Positions 10,974-22,377 of a DNA stretch of 64,000 nucleotides are shown one piece after another (the stretch's first letter is position 1; each line of letters opens with the position of its first letter). The notes under the pieces are model-generated. The model had not been told where the DNA came from, searched no databases, and saw only the letters and a list, made by a program, of their open reading frames with translations. Source of the DNA: Gloeopeniophorella convolvens (lineage: Eukaryota; Basidiomycota; Agaricomycetes; Russulales); NCBI GenBank assembly GCA_022496205.1, contig WTXD01000098.1, forward strand, positions 1 to 64,000. Reading direction: 5' to 3'. The position numbers and the translations under genes are program-made.

Positions 10974-11866
10974 ATGCCGTCCGAAACCTCCGGATCCATC
11001 GACTTCACCTACGCAGGCGAAACCCACAAGACGTGGTACAGGGCCTTGCCTCGGGCGTCAAGCCCGTCGTCATTCTCCACGGCGTTCCGGCACCGGTCAG
11101 TTCAGCCATCTCAAGGACAAGCCGAAGGAGTTCTGGACAGTCGAGTTGTTTATGGACGAGCTCGACAACCTGCTCGCCAAGCTCGGCATCGCTGACAATT
11201 TCGGTCTCCTCGGACACTCATGGGGAGGTATGATCGCGGCTGACTACGTCGCGACGCGCCAGCCGCAGGGCCTCAAGCGCCTCGTCCTCGCGGACACGCC
11301 AGCGTCTATGCCTCTGAGAGAGGTCTGCATGGCGAAGCTACTGAGCCGCTTCCCTGAGGACTTCCAAGTGATGCTGAAGAAGTATGAGGAGGAGCCTGGA
11401 GGGCACGACGAGCGCCAAGGAGTACCAGGATGGAATGCACGTGTTCTATCAGAAGCATGTCTGCAAGCTGAGTCCGTGGCCGACGGATCTGCCCAAGTCG
11501 TTCACTGGGATGGCAGAGGATCCTACGGTGTACTTCACGATGTAAGTGAGGCACGGCGTCGTCATCCGAGCCTGGCACCTGACGTTCCCGCGCACCACCA
11601 GGCTCGGTCCTTCCGAATTCAGCATCTCGGGCTCGCTCAAGACGTGGAGCGTCCTGGATAAGATTGACAAGATTGGTTATCCGACTCTGTTGCTGAATGG
11701 AGCAGACGACGAGGCACAGGACGAATGCGTGTTGCTATTTTTTGAGAAGCTGCCCAAGGCGAAGTGGGTGCAGTTTGCGAACAGTAGTCATATGGCGTTC
11801 TTCGAGGAGAAGGACCGGTACCTGCAGGTCGTCAGCAATTTCTTGACCAAGCAAATGGTGCAATAA
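10974..11866 (+). pseudogene. Alpha/beta hydrolase of the proline iminopeptidase (S33) type, broken
   Basis: The start (ATG 10974) reads SGSIDFTYAGETHKTWY, followed by PVVILHG (oxyanion strand), FWTVELFMDELDNLLAKLGI, the nucleophile elbow GHSWGGM at about 11215, and near the end TLLLNGADDE (acid region, about 11690) and NSSHMAFFEE (catalytic His, about 11785). The family is the fungal prolyl aminopeptidase/L-amino-acid amidase group, cytosolic serine hydrolases. An intron fits at 11542-11601 (60 nt). Frameshifts lie near 11030 and 11400. About 30-35 residues normally found between the HGG loop and the HLKDKP segment (the YDQLG strand) are missing near 11090. The Ser, Asp and His are present but the fold is not. 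Confidence 0.75.
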
Positions 11867-12587
11867 TTCGTACTTGTGTGTTGCATTTATCTCGGACAGT
11901 CGCTTGAAGCTGTGCAGAATGTCAACGTCATGTTTGATTGAAGGAAAATGATTAAGATCGTACCGTTGCGCGGGCCACCGTCGGTGGCTTCCGAGCCAAC
12001 AACCCTTCCAGACGAAGATGCTGACAACATCCCTGGGATCCTACACAACGAATACTCAATTGACTCAGCCTGTGCTGGACACGCCGCCATCAGCCTATGT
12101 TTTTCCGGAGACGACGCCTTCAATGCTCTTATTGAAGGACCCGGTACGACGCCCTGTGTGCGGCTGGAAGTCCTCTTTCCCGCGGCTCTCCCAAACGTCA
12201 TACTCCGTCAAATGATAGGCATCCGTGGCATGCGGAATCCAGAGGAGGGAAATGCTTCTCTTGAGTATCAGTTCGTAGAACAGTCCATCAGACCAATCTT
12301 GTCCGAGTACTCGTGAGAGAGGCACGGAATCTACACAGATGCCAAGACCGGGGTCAGTACAACCCGTAACCCTGCTGGCAGATGGCAATAGATTCATGAA
12401 CCTTGGACAAATGTCTGTCGTATACAGAAGTTCCCAACTATGCGATACACGAACTTGCATAACATGGTATGCACTAGGAAGAAAAGTCCGGTGGGTTGTT
12501 CAGACGAGGAGGTTAAAAGGCGCACCATTCGTCCTCGACTCAGCAAGCACCGCTCGCGGACTTTTGCACCCACTCCCCATTCATACC
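11867..12587. other. No recognisable gene; upstream region of the small secreted protein gene
   Basis: Short overlapping frames only. A TATA-like TTAAAAGG at about 12513 lies roughly 75 bp before the ATG at 12588. Confidence 0.4.
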
Positions 12588-12828
12588 ATGTTTGCTTCGA
12601 AGTGTTTCGTCGTCGCTGTCACCCTCCTATTGGTCGCTGTGGCCAATGTTAAGGCTGGCCTTGCTGTTCGTCATGAGCCTAGTATAGTCTCTCCACCTCT
12701 AGGGTGTGTGAGGCATTGACCATTTTCCAGGTCCTGACTCCACGCCCGGCGCTGACACCGCGCCCGGCGCTGACACCGCGCCCGGTACTGAGGGCCCGGG
12801 CAGTGATCTGCTTACGTGCTGCTGGTAA
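12588..12828 (+). CDS. Small secreted protein, 63 residues, PGADTA repeats (predicted)
   Basis: ATG 12588 opens a clear signal peptide (MFASKCFVVAVTLLLVAVA). A 49-nt GT...AG intron fits at 12682-12730, and joining across it keeps the frame: the mature part reads EPSPDSTPGADTAPGADTAP and ends LLTCCW at 12828. Two copies of an 18-nt tandem unit encode PGADTA. A GTAAGT overlaps the stop codon, so a further intron is possible, but it would also lead to a stop. There is no CaaX box, so a mating pheromone precursor is not supported. I do not recognise the family. It is too short to appear as one open frame because of the intron. Confidence 0.5.
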
Positions 12829-13434
12829 GTACTTTCAGAACTCATCCGATTAATCACTCACTGAGTACTACTCAGAGATCAACGCGCGATCGAATGGCTG
12901 AAGAAGGATAGTGACGATAGTCGATATAGTTGGCGTGATGTTTTTCGAAGAGGGTGTATTTCAAGTGCAATTTGCTTGGGAAATGTAAAGCCCAGACCTG
13001 CAGTCACCCGTCGCGATTAGTAGCATGTGCCATGAGACAGCAATCCATCAGAAGCGCTTGAACTCGGGCCCAACTCTGATTGACATAGTGAGGTAAGAGT
13101 GCGTGTCCAACAAAAATCCAGGAGTTATTGGCTGTTTGATAGTGCAAGTCCAGTCGGATCGGGCCTGGTCTGAGTGTGGGCGTGATGACGGCACTCGGGT
13201 GTCGATGATGATGGCAACTTATAAGGAAGTGCTTGTTTGGATTAGATGCTCTCGCCAAACAATGCTTTTTGGGCGATCGCGTTCGTCGCGTCAAGTCGCG
13301 TCACCGGATCGTAACGACAAGCCTACGCCACACTCAAGGACTATACAGAACTTCCGTTGACTATCATACAACTCCGAGGAGCAGTCTGCTGACCCATCTG
13401 CTAGCCTCCACAGTCCCCCGGGAGTCGTCCGCTC
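12829..13434. other. No recognisable gene
   Basis: No motif seen on either strand. The last part is the downstream flank of the dienelactone hydrolase remnant on the minus strand. Confidence 0.4.
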
Positions 13435-14542
13435 TCAGAGCTGTTTCCTAAACCATTTCACGGTATTCTTGAACGCGCCTTCCATACCAGCCTTGACTTT
13501 CGGATCGGTCTGAGCTGTTTGTGAGCTCCGCTGCTCCAGAGCAGGCGTGGTTCAAAAAGCACCAAATCACCACGAACCTATTCATAGCCATTGTCAGCGT
13601 TATGCACTGAAAACTCTACCTGCAACTTTCCCAGTACGCTTGTTGGTAACCAGGGGCGATTCTGCCATCTCCGAACGGCTCATCCGCTCCTTCGCGCCGC
13701 TCCTTAAGGAACTGCTTATCGATATCGCAGCTGTCGATCACAAGAGATGCGCGGCTCTCGTCTCGGCGAAGTATTTCTTGCACTCTGTCAGTAGGCAGAG
13801 ACAGGAGGCGGCTCGCCTTCGTACCTCCAGGTCGCCATCTTGCAGAAGGGATGGATGAGCGACCGACGACGCGATGATCTCGTTAGTGAAGGCGAATTCA
13901 AAGCCGAGACGCCCTGGGCCAGTCCCGAGAACGCAGGCCGAGTTACTGAGGATCATGGAGCGTACCTCCGTAGCAGAAGCCGACGCCCGCAAACTTGATT
14001 ACGCCTTGCTCCCTAAGCGCCTCCATCACCTTGCGTACAATAGAAAGCGCGCGCTCTGGTGGGTGCTTCACGAGCCATTCCCGTATATTGAACTTCGTCG
14101 GCTGCGCAACAGGCTCATCAGAGATGGTCGTGGAATGGAGTTGGAACTCACATCGAGGAAGACCAACAAGTCGTTGGGCGCCGGATCGCCTTCGAAGATG
14201 TCAGGTGCGTAGTACGTACAGCTTGAGCCCATCCTGCGCAAGCTGTCAGTTTTCAGCTATGCGCACGGCAGCTATCAGTTATTATGAATATGGCCAAGGC
14301 GGAGCTGCGAGCATACTCACAGAGTTGCTCGGCAGTCCGGGCCCGAAGGCGTCCAGAGAGTAGAGGACAGCCTTGTCCTTAAGGTATTCCGCACATAATA
14401 TAGCTATAGAATTAGGACGCACGCGAAGAATATGTGTGGCTGGTAACCAAGCGACCGCCCTGGGCGAGACGGTGGCCGCGACAGAATCGGACAAGTTCGG
14501 GCCAGCGAGCGGTTGTTTAGACTCAAAGCTCTTGCCAAACAA
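13435..14542 (-). pseudogene. Dienelactone hydrolase family protein, broken
   Basis: Read on the minus strand from about 14420, the pieces are KAVLYSLDAFGPGLPSNS, an intron-like GTGAGTATG, then YYAPDIFEGDPAPNDLL. The nucleophile motif GVGFCYGGT follows at about 13980, then LGFEFAFTNEIIASSVAHPSL, and finally QTDPKVKAGMEGAFKNTVKW with the stop at 13435. These are the blocks of fungal dienelactone hydrolases (cytosolic alpha/beta hydrolases with a catalytic Cys) in the correct order. They lie in several frames with stops between them (for example near 14090 and 13960), so the gene is dead. The start is uncertain. Identification rests on motif order recalled from the family. Confidence 0.75.
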
Positions 14543-14599
14543 TTATGTAAGGTACGGCAAGCACCATCGGCCGCGTGGACCTGAGTGTCACCAGTTCAA

Positions 14600-16480
14600 G
14601 TAGGTTCAATGGTTGCCAGCGACAGTCACGGTCGCCGCGGCCACGGGGAAGAGTCCACTACTTTGCTATGGAGGTCTGTCAAACGCTTATTTACTCGTTC
14701 GAACAATGACCGCCTCACAATCTACAGGCTTCTTGCCTCGTATGTATCCACGAACCCTATAGGCGCTTTCCCTAGAGTAGTAAGCCTCTATAAGCCATGG
14801 CCTGGATGTTCGTGCCTTCGCGACACGCCAAGGTGTAAGCCTCCGGGTCGATTCTGAGAGGTAATCAAAGGCACTGCCTGAGATAGCACGTGTCTAGGCC
14901 GAACGATTACGCTTGGGTTGTCATACTACGTACTCTCCTGGGTTCCCGGATATGCCAGACATGGAGGCCAGAGAACGCTGTGTAGACGACGACATTTGGA
15001 TGACCTGATGACCATATGCCGTGGATGGAGATTCAAAAAGATATTCACGCGAGGTGGGACTATTAGCAATTTCTGTTGCTTGTGTGCCGTATTTCGACTT
15101 GAGATTCGCTTTAGGTTACGCGCCCACTGAAAAAATGACTTCAGTTCCCCGCGCAGCACGCATGCACATAAGTACTGCGACATCAAAGGCTATGACAGCG
15201 TAATCAGCCGGAACGCTGATTGATCTATTCGCGGACTCTCTTGAGATGGTATGTGCAGGCTGGGGTGGGTGATTGGTGAGCAAGGGGGCTTATGAAGCCG
15301 TTGCAAATGTCGCATGTACGGGTGAAAACGAGGGGGCAGTGGCAGGGTACCCCTTACTTCCAAGGCATTCACGTCCAACCGAATGGACCTTAGCTGACCC
15401 ATCAGCAAATACAAAGAGAACGGAAGCCAGAACGTACCAGAACAAGTGACAACAGCACGAAGACGCTGCAGCAGGACTCGCTGCAATTAGTCCGCGCGTG
15501 AGTTGGATGAACAGAGGATTTGTGATGAGTAAAGAGGAGCCATGTGCAAGCTTCATAACGAAGACGCCGAGTATGGACCATGTGCCAGGGAATAACGTTA
15601 CAATTTCATCCATGATCCGCATCATCGCTCATCGGACATCGACCTCTTGAGTGCCTCTTCGCTGCAAGGCGCTTGAAGTCCTGACGGGATCTGGAGTGAA
15701 TACTATCAAGCTCAGTGGTGTCGCATCAGGTCGTGCATAGGACTCGCCGTTGGAAGGCCCAGCGACCAGCAATACCGGCGGTGTCGAACTTCAACCGGGC
15801 GGGTGAGTTGACCGACCATGACGGTGACGGTGGTTGCGGTCGAACGCTGCCGAACTTTGACGCGGACTCACGGCCTGCAGGCGCCTGCTAAGCGTCCCCG
15901 CGGCGCGCGGAGTGTCCGGACCGAACCTCCCTGATCTGAGCGCCTCGCGGTCGAACAGGGTTGAACCGTCTCACCCACCACCTGCTCCTATTCCGTGACC
16001 GCTCTAGCTTACAGCGCCACAAATATCTGAAGCCCCAACTGCCTTCTTTCTGGGAACGAGGCAAAGACGCGTGATAAAAATTGCTTCATGAACGGTCATC
16101 CTTCCCCGTCGGCGGCCACATAATGCCATTCCTCTCTAATGATCAAGACACATCTGCCCCGCCGTCACTCAGTTAGCGCCTGCATCTTTGGACAGTTGAC
16201 CTACTAAAAATACGCTCTCTATATGACAAAGTTGATGGCGTTTACCTCTTTGCTGAATGCAAATGGCTACTTGACGCTCTATGGGCCTTTTGCGCCGTCT
16301 CGCCCTGTGCTGATTTACGGGCACCGAGCTCCACCTCAGAATTATCTGAGATCGCAGACCACGCGCTTTCCAGACAGTTCATTGACGCTCTACATGCAAG
16401 CCGACATTCTTGCCTTGCCTCGCACGGCCTCTCGTTGAACTCCGTCAATACTGCCCGCGACTCCTGCGCTTGGGGGGTTG
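14600..16480. other. No recognisable gene
   Basis: ORFs up to 111 codons (15290-15625 minus) have hydrophobic stretches but no motif I can name. The right end is the promoter side of the cerato-platanin gene. Confidence 0.4.
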
Positions 16481-16489
16481 GATCCTGCG

Positions 16490-16498
16490 TATATAAAA
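16490..16498 (+). promoter_or_regulatory. TATA box of the cerato-platanin gene
   Basis: TATATAAAA lies about 85 bp before the ATG at 16577, with a CT-rich leader between them. Confidence 0.6.
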
Positions 16499-16576
16499 GC
16501 CCCTGCCATGTGAGGCAGATTATTCTCAGCATCGCTCTCACTCAGTCAGCGTACCTCTTCAGCACACACATTCGCC

Positions 16577-16993
16577 ATGAAGTTCACTTCTGCCATTGTC
16601 GCCCTCGCCGCCTTCGTCTCCGCCGCGGCCGCCACGAACATTCGCTACGACGAAACCTACGACAACCCCAGTGGCTCGCTTGCCACGGTGTCATGCTCCA
16701 ACGGTGCCAATGGCCTTCTCACGAAGGGGTTCACCGATTTCCAGTCCCTTCCTTCCTTCCCCAACATTGGTGCTGCCCAGGCCATTGCCGGATTCAACTC
16801 TCCTGCCTGCGGGTCGTGCTGGCAGATCACTTACAAGGGGAAGAGCATCTTCGTTACCGCCATTGATCACGCCGGCGATGGCTTCAACTTGTCTCTTGAG
16901 GCGATGAACACCCTGACGGATGGTAACGCGGTGGAGTTGGGTGTCGTCGATGCTACTGCCAAGCAGGTCGCCGCGAGCAAATGCGGACTGTAG
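16577..16993 (+). CDS. Cerato-platanin family secreted protein
   Basis: This is an uninterrupted 138-codon frame with a signal peptide of about 18-20 residues (MKFTSAIVALAAFVSAAAA). The mature domain follows: IRYDETYDNPSGSLATVSC, FPNIGAAQAIAGFNSPACGSC, and the ending AKQVAASKCGL. The four conserved cysteines are present (VSC, ACGSC, SKC), enough for the two disulfides of the family. Length and ends match a complete cerato-platanin. Members are small secreted fungal proteins that bind chitin oligomers and loosen cell walls, and some elicit plant defences. No intron is needed. A TATA box and a short leader precede it, so it looks like an intact, expressed gene. Confidence 0.95.
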   Translation: MKFTSAIVALAAFVSAAAATNIRYDETYDNPSGSLATVSCSNGANGLLTKGFTDFQSLPSFPNIGAAQAIAGFNSPACGSCWQITYKGKSIFVTAIDHAGDGFNLSLEAMNTLTDGNAVELGVVDATAKQVAASKCGL

Positions 16994-17592
16994 GTCCCGG
17001 TATGTGAATAGTCTACATCATGCTTTCTGCGAAAGTTCTGACTAGGACCAGTGCCTTACAGTCATGTATAGCAGACAATGGACGCTGGTTTGGGGACTAC
17101 CATGGGCGCTTTGTACATCTTCGGTGTATGGACGTTTGTACTTGCTATGTTGCTAACCAGTATCGATGGACGGTCTTCTGTCGTTGTTCCATGGTACTGC
17201 CAATAACACTTGTTTTCGGAAAGAGAAAAATTACCCTGCGGTTAGGGGCCGTGTTGCAGACTTCCTGAGGCCTGATGCAGATGTCCGCGATTATATTGAA
17301 AAGCCGCCACGTGTCACCGCACATTTGATGATGAGTAGTGCACGTCTATCTCAGTGTCAGCTTTGTGAACGACCAGGCTGTCAACAGCGCTGCCACCGGG
17401 ATAATTTGGATAAAACATATGCTCCTGTGAACCGGACCTTCTTCCCAGTCGCCGCATCGTGGTTCCCTCATATCAGCCTGCTTTACGCCTTGCAATCACA
17501 CATAATCAATGAAGACGTTGAAGACGCTTCACAAATCCGGCCCGCGTTGAGTCCCGGGCGGACGGGACCGATACGCATCGCAGTGTAATTGC
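16994..17592. other. 3' flank of the cerato-platanin gene; no gene seen
   Basis: ORFs here are short and without motifs. Confidence 0.4.
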
Positions 17593-18491
17593 CTATTTCA
17601 TAAACGGTACACAGACGAATGCTTGAGAACCTCGCTCCACAGTAGACGCAAGCGCAAGCAGGGGCCTGCGCGCAAGCACAAAAACTCCTGTCAGCAAAGG
17701 CAGCACGCCGATAGCCGCCAATGACCGTCGTGTCATGTGCTCCGGGAGTTCCAGATTCGGCGCCCATGTTGACCACATGATTTTGGTTCCGTCAGCGGCA
17801 TGCAGTGCGACACCGAGAGCAAGTATGGAGTAGAGCATGGCGCTTCGGCCGGGCCGTTCTACGAGCGCATTGACGTACTCATAGTCGAACTCAGAGGGGC
17901 CGAGAGATGAAATCGGCGGTGCAGGGTCTGCCGGCGCAAGGCGATGCGTAATAAAGTGGGCCGGAAGGAAGAAAAAGGCGACGGCATATCCAGTCGCGGA
18001 GAGTGAGCTAGAGAGCGGGCGAGGAGACCGTGGAGAGAAAAGACGCTTGAGCAGGGCGCTTGTAGAGTGGATGAGCAAAGGCGCGAAGACGAGACAATGA
18101 TCCCTGGAGGCCGTCTAGTAGTGCTCTCGCCCAAGTAGTTAGTCGTGGGGTAATGTATAAGCAACTATCCAGGAAATAGGAAACGGGAGCGCACCATGGT
18201 CTGGGACGAGAGACAGGCACCGCCTAGATTCGCCACGGCGGGGGCCGAAAGGTGGATGAGCAGGAAAGTCGTGATGGACGGAGCGGAACCGTGTGCGAGA
18301 GTAGCCAGCGCCGATGATGCGCGTGTGCGCGAACCTGGTGCAGCGTTAGGCTTGTCCGTGCGTCCATGAGTAAATGTGTCGGGACTCGTCGAACTCCGCG
18401 TCCTGCGTCCACTGGAGTAATCCCCAGCCTGGGGTATGATTGTTGCAATCGGATCGCGCGCGCAGCGCGTGTGCGCCAGCTCTCCCCGCAC
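17593..18491 (-). CDS. Mcp1-like mitochondrial membrane protein (DUF1691-type), predicted
   Basis: Minus-strand exon 1 carries LAHGSAPSITTFLLIHLSAP followed by ANLGGACLSSQTM. An 80-nt intron fits at 18115-18194, and exon 2 continues in frame with CLVFAPLLIHSTSALLKRLF, SATGYAVAFFFLPAHFITHR, and AMLYSILALGVALHAADGTK, ending at 17593. The pattern of repeated short membrane segments with LHL/LIH and KR motifs is that of fungal Mcp1 proteins, mitochondrial outer-membrane proteins linked in yeast to lipid homeostasis. The first exon's start (18491) is a guess, and an upstream exon is possible. No break was seen in the two exons. Confidence 0.65.
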
Positions 18492-18659
18492 TCGCTCGGA
18501 AAGTCGGTGTCGTGCCCACGCAGTTTCAAGCTTGCACGGCAGTCAATCAATATAGTTTTATTATGGACTCTAAGTAGCATAAAAGCGATGTACTTACGAT
18601 GCGCAAACGCGCAGCGTTTGCCGAGAATCGACCGTATATTCAACAATGATCTATGAGAT

Positions 18660-21150
18660 GGAGCGCCCGCACAGCACTATCAGATCCTGAAGCCGACTCA
18701 CAAATGATGTCCTGGAGGTAGCTCCCCAACACAAGGTAGACCGGAGGGAGCAAGTGGGAGAGCAGTTGAAGTGCGTGGCCCGGAACCGGACCGCTTCGGT
18801 TTCGGGTCGCTTTGCTGTGTTTTGATCCGCCGCCGGCGAATGCACGTGGCAGCACCGTGCAAACGCGCTTGTGCCATGCTTCTCGCGGTCCCGAGCTCTG
18901 CTTCTACGGTGAGATCCCCGACACGTCTCACAGCGCGAGCCACTTGACGTCTTGACTCCCATGTCAGAAGTAGCGAGTGCCGTTGGCCGCCGTCGGTCGC
19001 ATGATCAAACAGAGTCGCCAGCTGGCGACTGTCGCCGCGACCATGACGAATCAGAGTCCTCTGGAAACACCAGACATCCCGCTCAGTTGAGCAGAAGCTC
19101 TGCAGAGGGACAGTGAGCGCGACATTCACGCCTTCGGGAACCTGGGAACGACCGAACACCGCATGGCGACTACGACGTTCTTTCAACTTCTCAAGGCCAG
19201 CAGTGGTCAGAGAACTCGGTTTCGAATTGACCACGACGAGTACTCATAACTGAGGTGCGTCGCAGCGCTCCTGGTCAACGCGTCGTTTGATCTAATAGTA
19301 GGTTCCGTCAGCTGCAATAGAATATGTCTACGTCTAGAACAACGCCTCTGTAGTGGTAGATGAGGTGCTCTCGCACCGATTTGGCCTTATTCCCCCGAAC
19401 GTCTGCCCTTCTCTCGAGGCGAAGGAAAGCACAAACGATCAAGCGACGGACCGGAACACGCTCTCTTCAAACTTCAAATAGTGCACAAGGAGCACTGCCG
19501 CGCCGGAAGATAGTGAAGATCCTGGAGTTCTCTACAAATTTTCAGATGTTCTCGCATGGCGTCTCAAATGGATACCGCAGGGCTAACAGGCGGAGATATT
19601 CGTCTCAAAATCCACAATCCCGGAGATAGTATTGGTGAAGCTGCGTCCTGGGTACTTAGGCTGTTGACATGGAAATGCACGCGGTCAAAGGCGCTGGGAG
19701 AGACCACACCGAGTTGGGTCCAGTCGGTACGTATTGTGCCTCCTCTAGCTTCACCCTCTTACCTGGAATCTTAGCAGCTACGGTATGTTACCAGCTATTA
19801 CTACACATCATCTCAGATGAATCAAACCCTGCCCCACACATCTTGTGGAACGCCCCCGGGATTGTTTCTCCCTGGTGTCATCAAGGTCGACCCGCGTATC
19901 AAGAAGGTCTCCGTTGACGAACGTGGAGAGCGTGGAGAGACCATGAATCGCAAGGTGCTCCGTCATCCCGACCCTCGCGGAGCACGTAAAACTCGCGCGT
20001 GTGCGAGACAACTTAATTCGTGCGTCTCCTTGTTCTATCCGAAAACGTGAGAACGCTGACTCTATCTGCCAGAAGTTTCAGTCGAGTCGGAGAGCCCGTA
20101 CAATCCACAACGCTTCCGCCGGAAGCTGTCCGAGTCATGAGGGGTTCAATATGGACGTTGAAGGCCGCCGCAGAAGTTACTCGCCAACAAAGAGTCGCCG
20201 ATGGGACGTTCAGATGGCAGATACGTAAAGTCGGCGTCTACCGGACCCCATGCGCCTTGACTTTTATCTACTGAGTCACTTTCCTCCAGAAAGTCCCAAC
20301 CCATATGCGTGACGGCTATGATCAGAAGTCCAACCGTTTGTGCCAGATGATGTGGAGGCCATGCTTGTCATATCCGTCAAATAAAAACCGTTTACCGGCG
20401 CCCTATCGAGCAGCCATGCAAAACCGACTTTTGGTGTACGTCACACTCCGAAATGTTACGCGTTCGTGGTCAAATGACAGCACATTCGTAATCTTGATGT
20501 CTACCCAAAGAACTGCTGCTAGCATGCTCAACCTACCGCGGTGCCGAGGTACGCCCGTCGCCTCTTCCAGCACGAGGGCCAGACTATGTACACCGAGGCT
20601 GGTAGTTATCTCCTCCCCATACGTCGGCGAAACCCACATTGTCTATACCCAGTCATTCCTGAGCAATGCAGGTTCGTGAGAAAGGTGAGTCAGAGCCTCA
20701 ACGTCGTAACAAGGCCTTCGCGACCGACACAAGCGTTGTCAGTGGCGCCGCCTGTGTAGGTCTACCGCGCTCGTCTCAGATCTCGGCGTCCAAGCCCTCG
20801 TAGCACTGCCGCGCATCAAATGAGGCCAAAACGAAGTCTCACAAGGCATCCATTGCTTGGTTTTCTCTGGCGCCTCAGAGATTTCTCGTTTGATGCGCGA
20901 CGCGTCGAGTCACGGGACCGTATTGGACGCGTCACTTCTAGCTCCATTCTTAACACGCGCCTACCCTGCTCGTGCACCACGCTCGCTGCTCGCCCTTCTT
21001 TGGCTCTCCTTACGCGGAACGTGTGTGTATCCATCCTGGACCTTTCTTGAATGACTCGGCACTTTACGTTTATCCCACATGGCTCACGGCGTTTTACCCC
21101 GTCTCCTCGGAATTGTCCTCAAGTGCTATACTTGAACCGAGATGTCCTCC
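18660..21150. other. No recognisable gene (2.5 kb)
   Basis: Both strands hold many frames of 60-180 codons, the longest at 18698-19234 minus, without motifs I can name. Frames around 19800-20640 on the minus strand (for example SERPIGDSLLASNFCGG) may be a heavily decayed gene but I cannot assign it. Confidence 0.35.
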
Positions 21151-21152
21151 GC

Positions 21153-21159
21153 TATAAAA
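21153..21159 (+). promoter_or_regulatory. TATA box of the LysM gene
   Basis: TATAAAA lies about 100 bp before the ATG at 21257. Confidence 0.6.
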
Positions 21160-21256
21160 GCAGGCCAGTTCAACTACTACACTCCATCGCTCCAGCTTCA
21201 CAGCAGATCTACAGCTCCCAGCTCTTTAGCACATCTCAACTCACCCCTCACACGAA

Positions 21257-21841
21257 ATGTCTATCACCAAGCAGCTCTTTGCTCTTGTCGCGCTTTCCGC
21301 GCTCTTCGCCGTCGCGTCGGCCCAGGCCCGCACTGGCTGCTCTCGCAACGGCACTGTCCAGGATAGCGATACTTGCGACATTCTGTCGGCTCGTGACAAT
21401 GTGTCGACGTAGGCCGTCTGACTGTGATGCCAAAGGCCACACGCTGATGACTCCTTCCCTCAGCTTCCAGCTCGCCAATGCCAACAAGGCGGCCATTGAC
21501 CCGCTCTGCGACAACATCTTCCCAGGCGAGGTATTTAATTCCAACTTCTATACGGCTTATGGATTCACTGATGACACGCACAGCTTCTCTGCTTGGGCCT
21601 CACTGGCCAAGACTGCGATACCATCACCGTCGTGAAAGAGGGCGACTCGTGCGCTACCCTCACCCAAGCCTCTGGCGTCCCACTCGCTACGATCCTTGCG
21701 AACAATCCGAACGTCAACTCTGACTGCAGTAACATCTATCCTGGCGAGGTAGTAACAGCATCTTGCCTATCGAAATTTCCTTAACTGAAGCACTCCTAGG
21801 TCCTGTGCACGTCAAGCCAGGTCATCAACTATAGCACTTAG
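21257..21841 (+). CDS. Secreted LysM-domain protein, 141 residues, 4 exons
   Basis: Exons 21257-21408, 21464-21530, 21584-21748 and 21800-21841 are separated by GT...AG introns of 55, 53 and 51 nt, and the joins keep one frame to a stop. The protein has a signal peptide (MSITKQLFALVALSALFAVASA). A first, degenerate LysM-like unit follows (DTCDILSARDNVSTFQLANAN, NIFPGE), then a clear LysM (TVVKEGDSCATLTQASGV, ILANNPNVNSDCSNIYPGE), ending VLCTSSQVINYST. LysM modules bind chitin or peptidoglycan. Short secreted LysM proteins in fungi shield hyphae or chitin fragments. Because of the introns the gene is not visible as one open frame. The gene looks intact. Confidence 0.88.
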
Positions 21842-22258
21842 GACGCCTCGATGTCCTCTGATTACTGAATCTAAAGAACGATTCTGTCGCATGTATCTAC
21901 TCTTCAGGGTCTTGTCCGCGATCCGTCGCTGTAGTGCCTTCAGCATCCGTGCTCAGAATAAAGTCCTGCCTTGAGTTGTCCAAAAACTGTGCCTTGAGAG
22001 GTTGGGGTTCCCATGGTTCATACATCGGATCAGTCCCATTTCGTGATACAAGTATACTTGAAGAAGGATGCCAAGAGAAGCCCGGTATCGGGTACATAAG
22101 ATCCATACACCGACGCCACAGCCGGAGAACCCCTTAAGATGGATCGCAGTAGCGCGTAGCGGCACCACCTCCAGCGCCGGCGTGCCAACGCTTGCTCGCA
22201 GCAGTATCGGGCCATCGCGATCCAGGCTCCCCATCCGAGGTCTCTTCAGATCTCAGTA
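21842..22258. other. No gene seen
   Basis: Short frames only, between the LysM gene and the MITE. Confidence 0.4.
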
Positions 22259-22377
22259 GGCTGTATCTGCTGGAGTAATTATTGGGATTCGTGATGATAA
22301 ATGCCAGCCAAGCCTGATGCAAAACACAGCTCCACTTTATCCCGAAAAACGTGATAATTATTGCAGCAGATGCAGTC
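22259..22377. mobile_element. Short TA-flanked inverted-repeat element (MITE), 119 bp
   Basis: The ends GGCTGTATCTGCTGGAGTAA and, read on the other strand, GACTGCATCTGCTGCAATAA form an inverted repeat of about 25 bp with few mismatches. TA occurs on both sides (22257-22258 and 22378-22379). Size and TA target fit a Tc1/mariner-class MITE. There is no coding capacity. Only one copy was seen in the window. Confidence 0.6.

Noticed and set aside
14490..14560. Shared GCGGTTGTTT...CTTGCCAAAC motif at about 14500 and 22555
   Set aside because: The similarity spans under 50 bp, without inverted ends or target duplication; I could not define an element.
18698..19234. 178-codon minus-strand ORF as a gene
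   Set aside because: No recognisable domain, high Arg/Ser content, and overlapping frames on both strands; left as unassigned.
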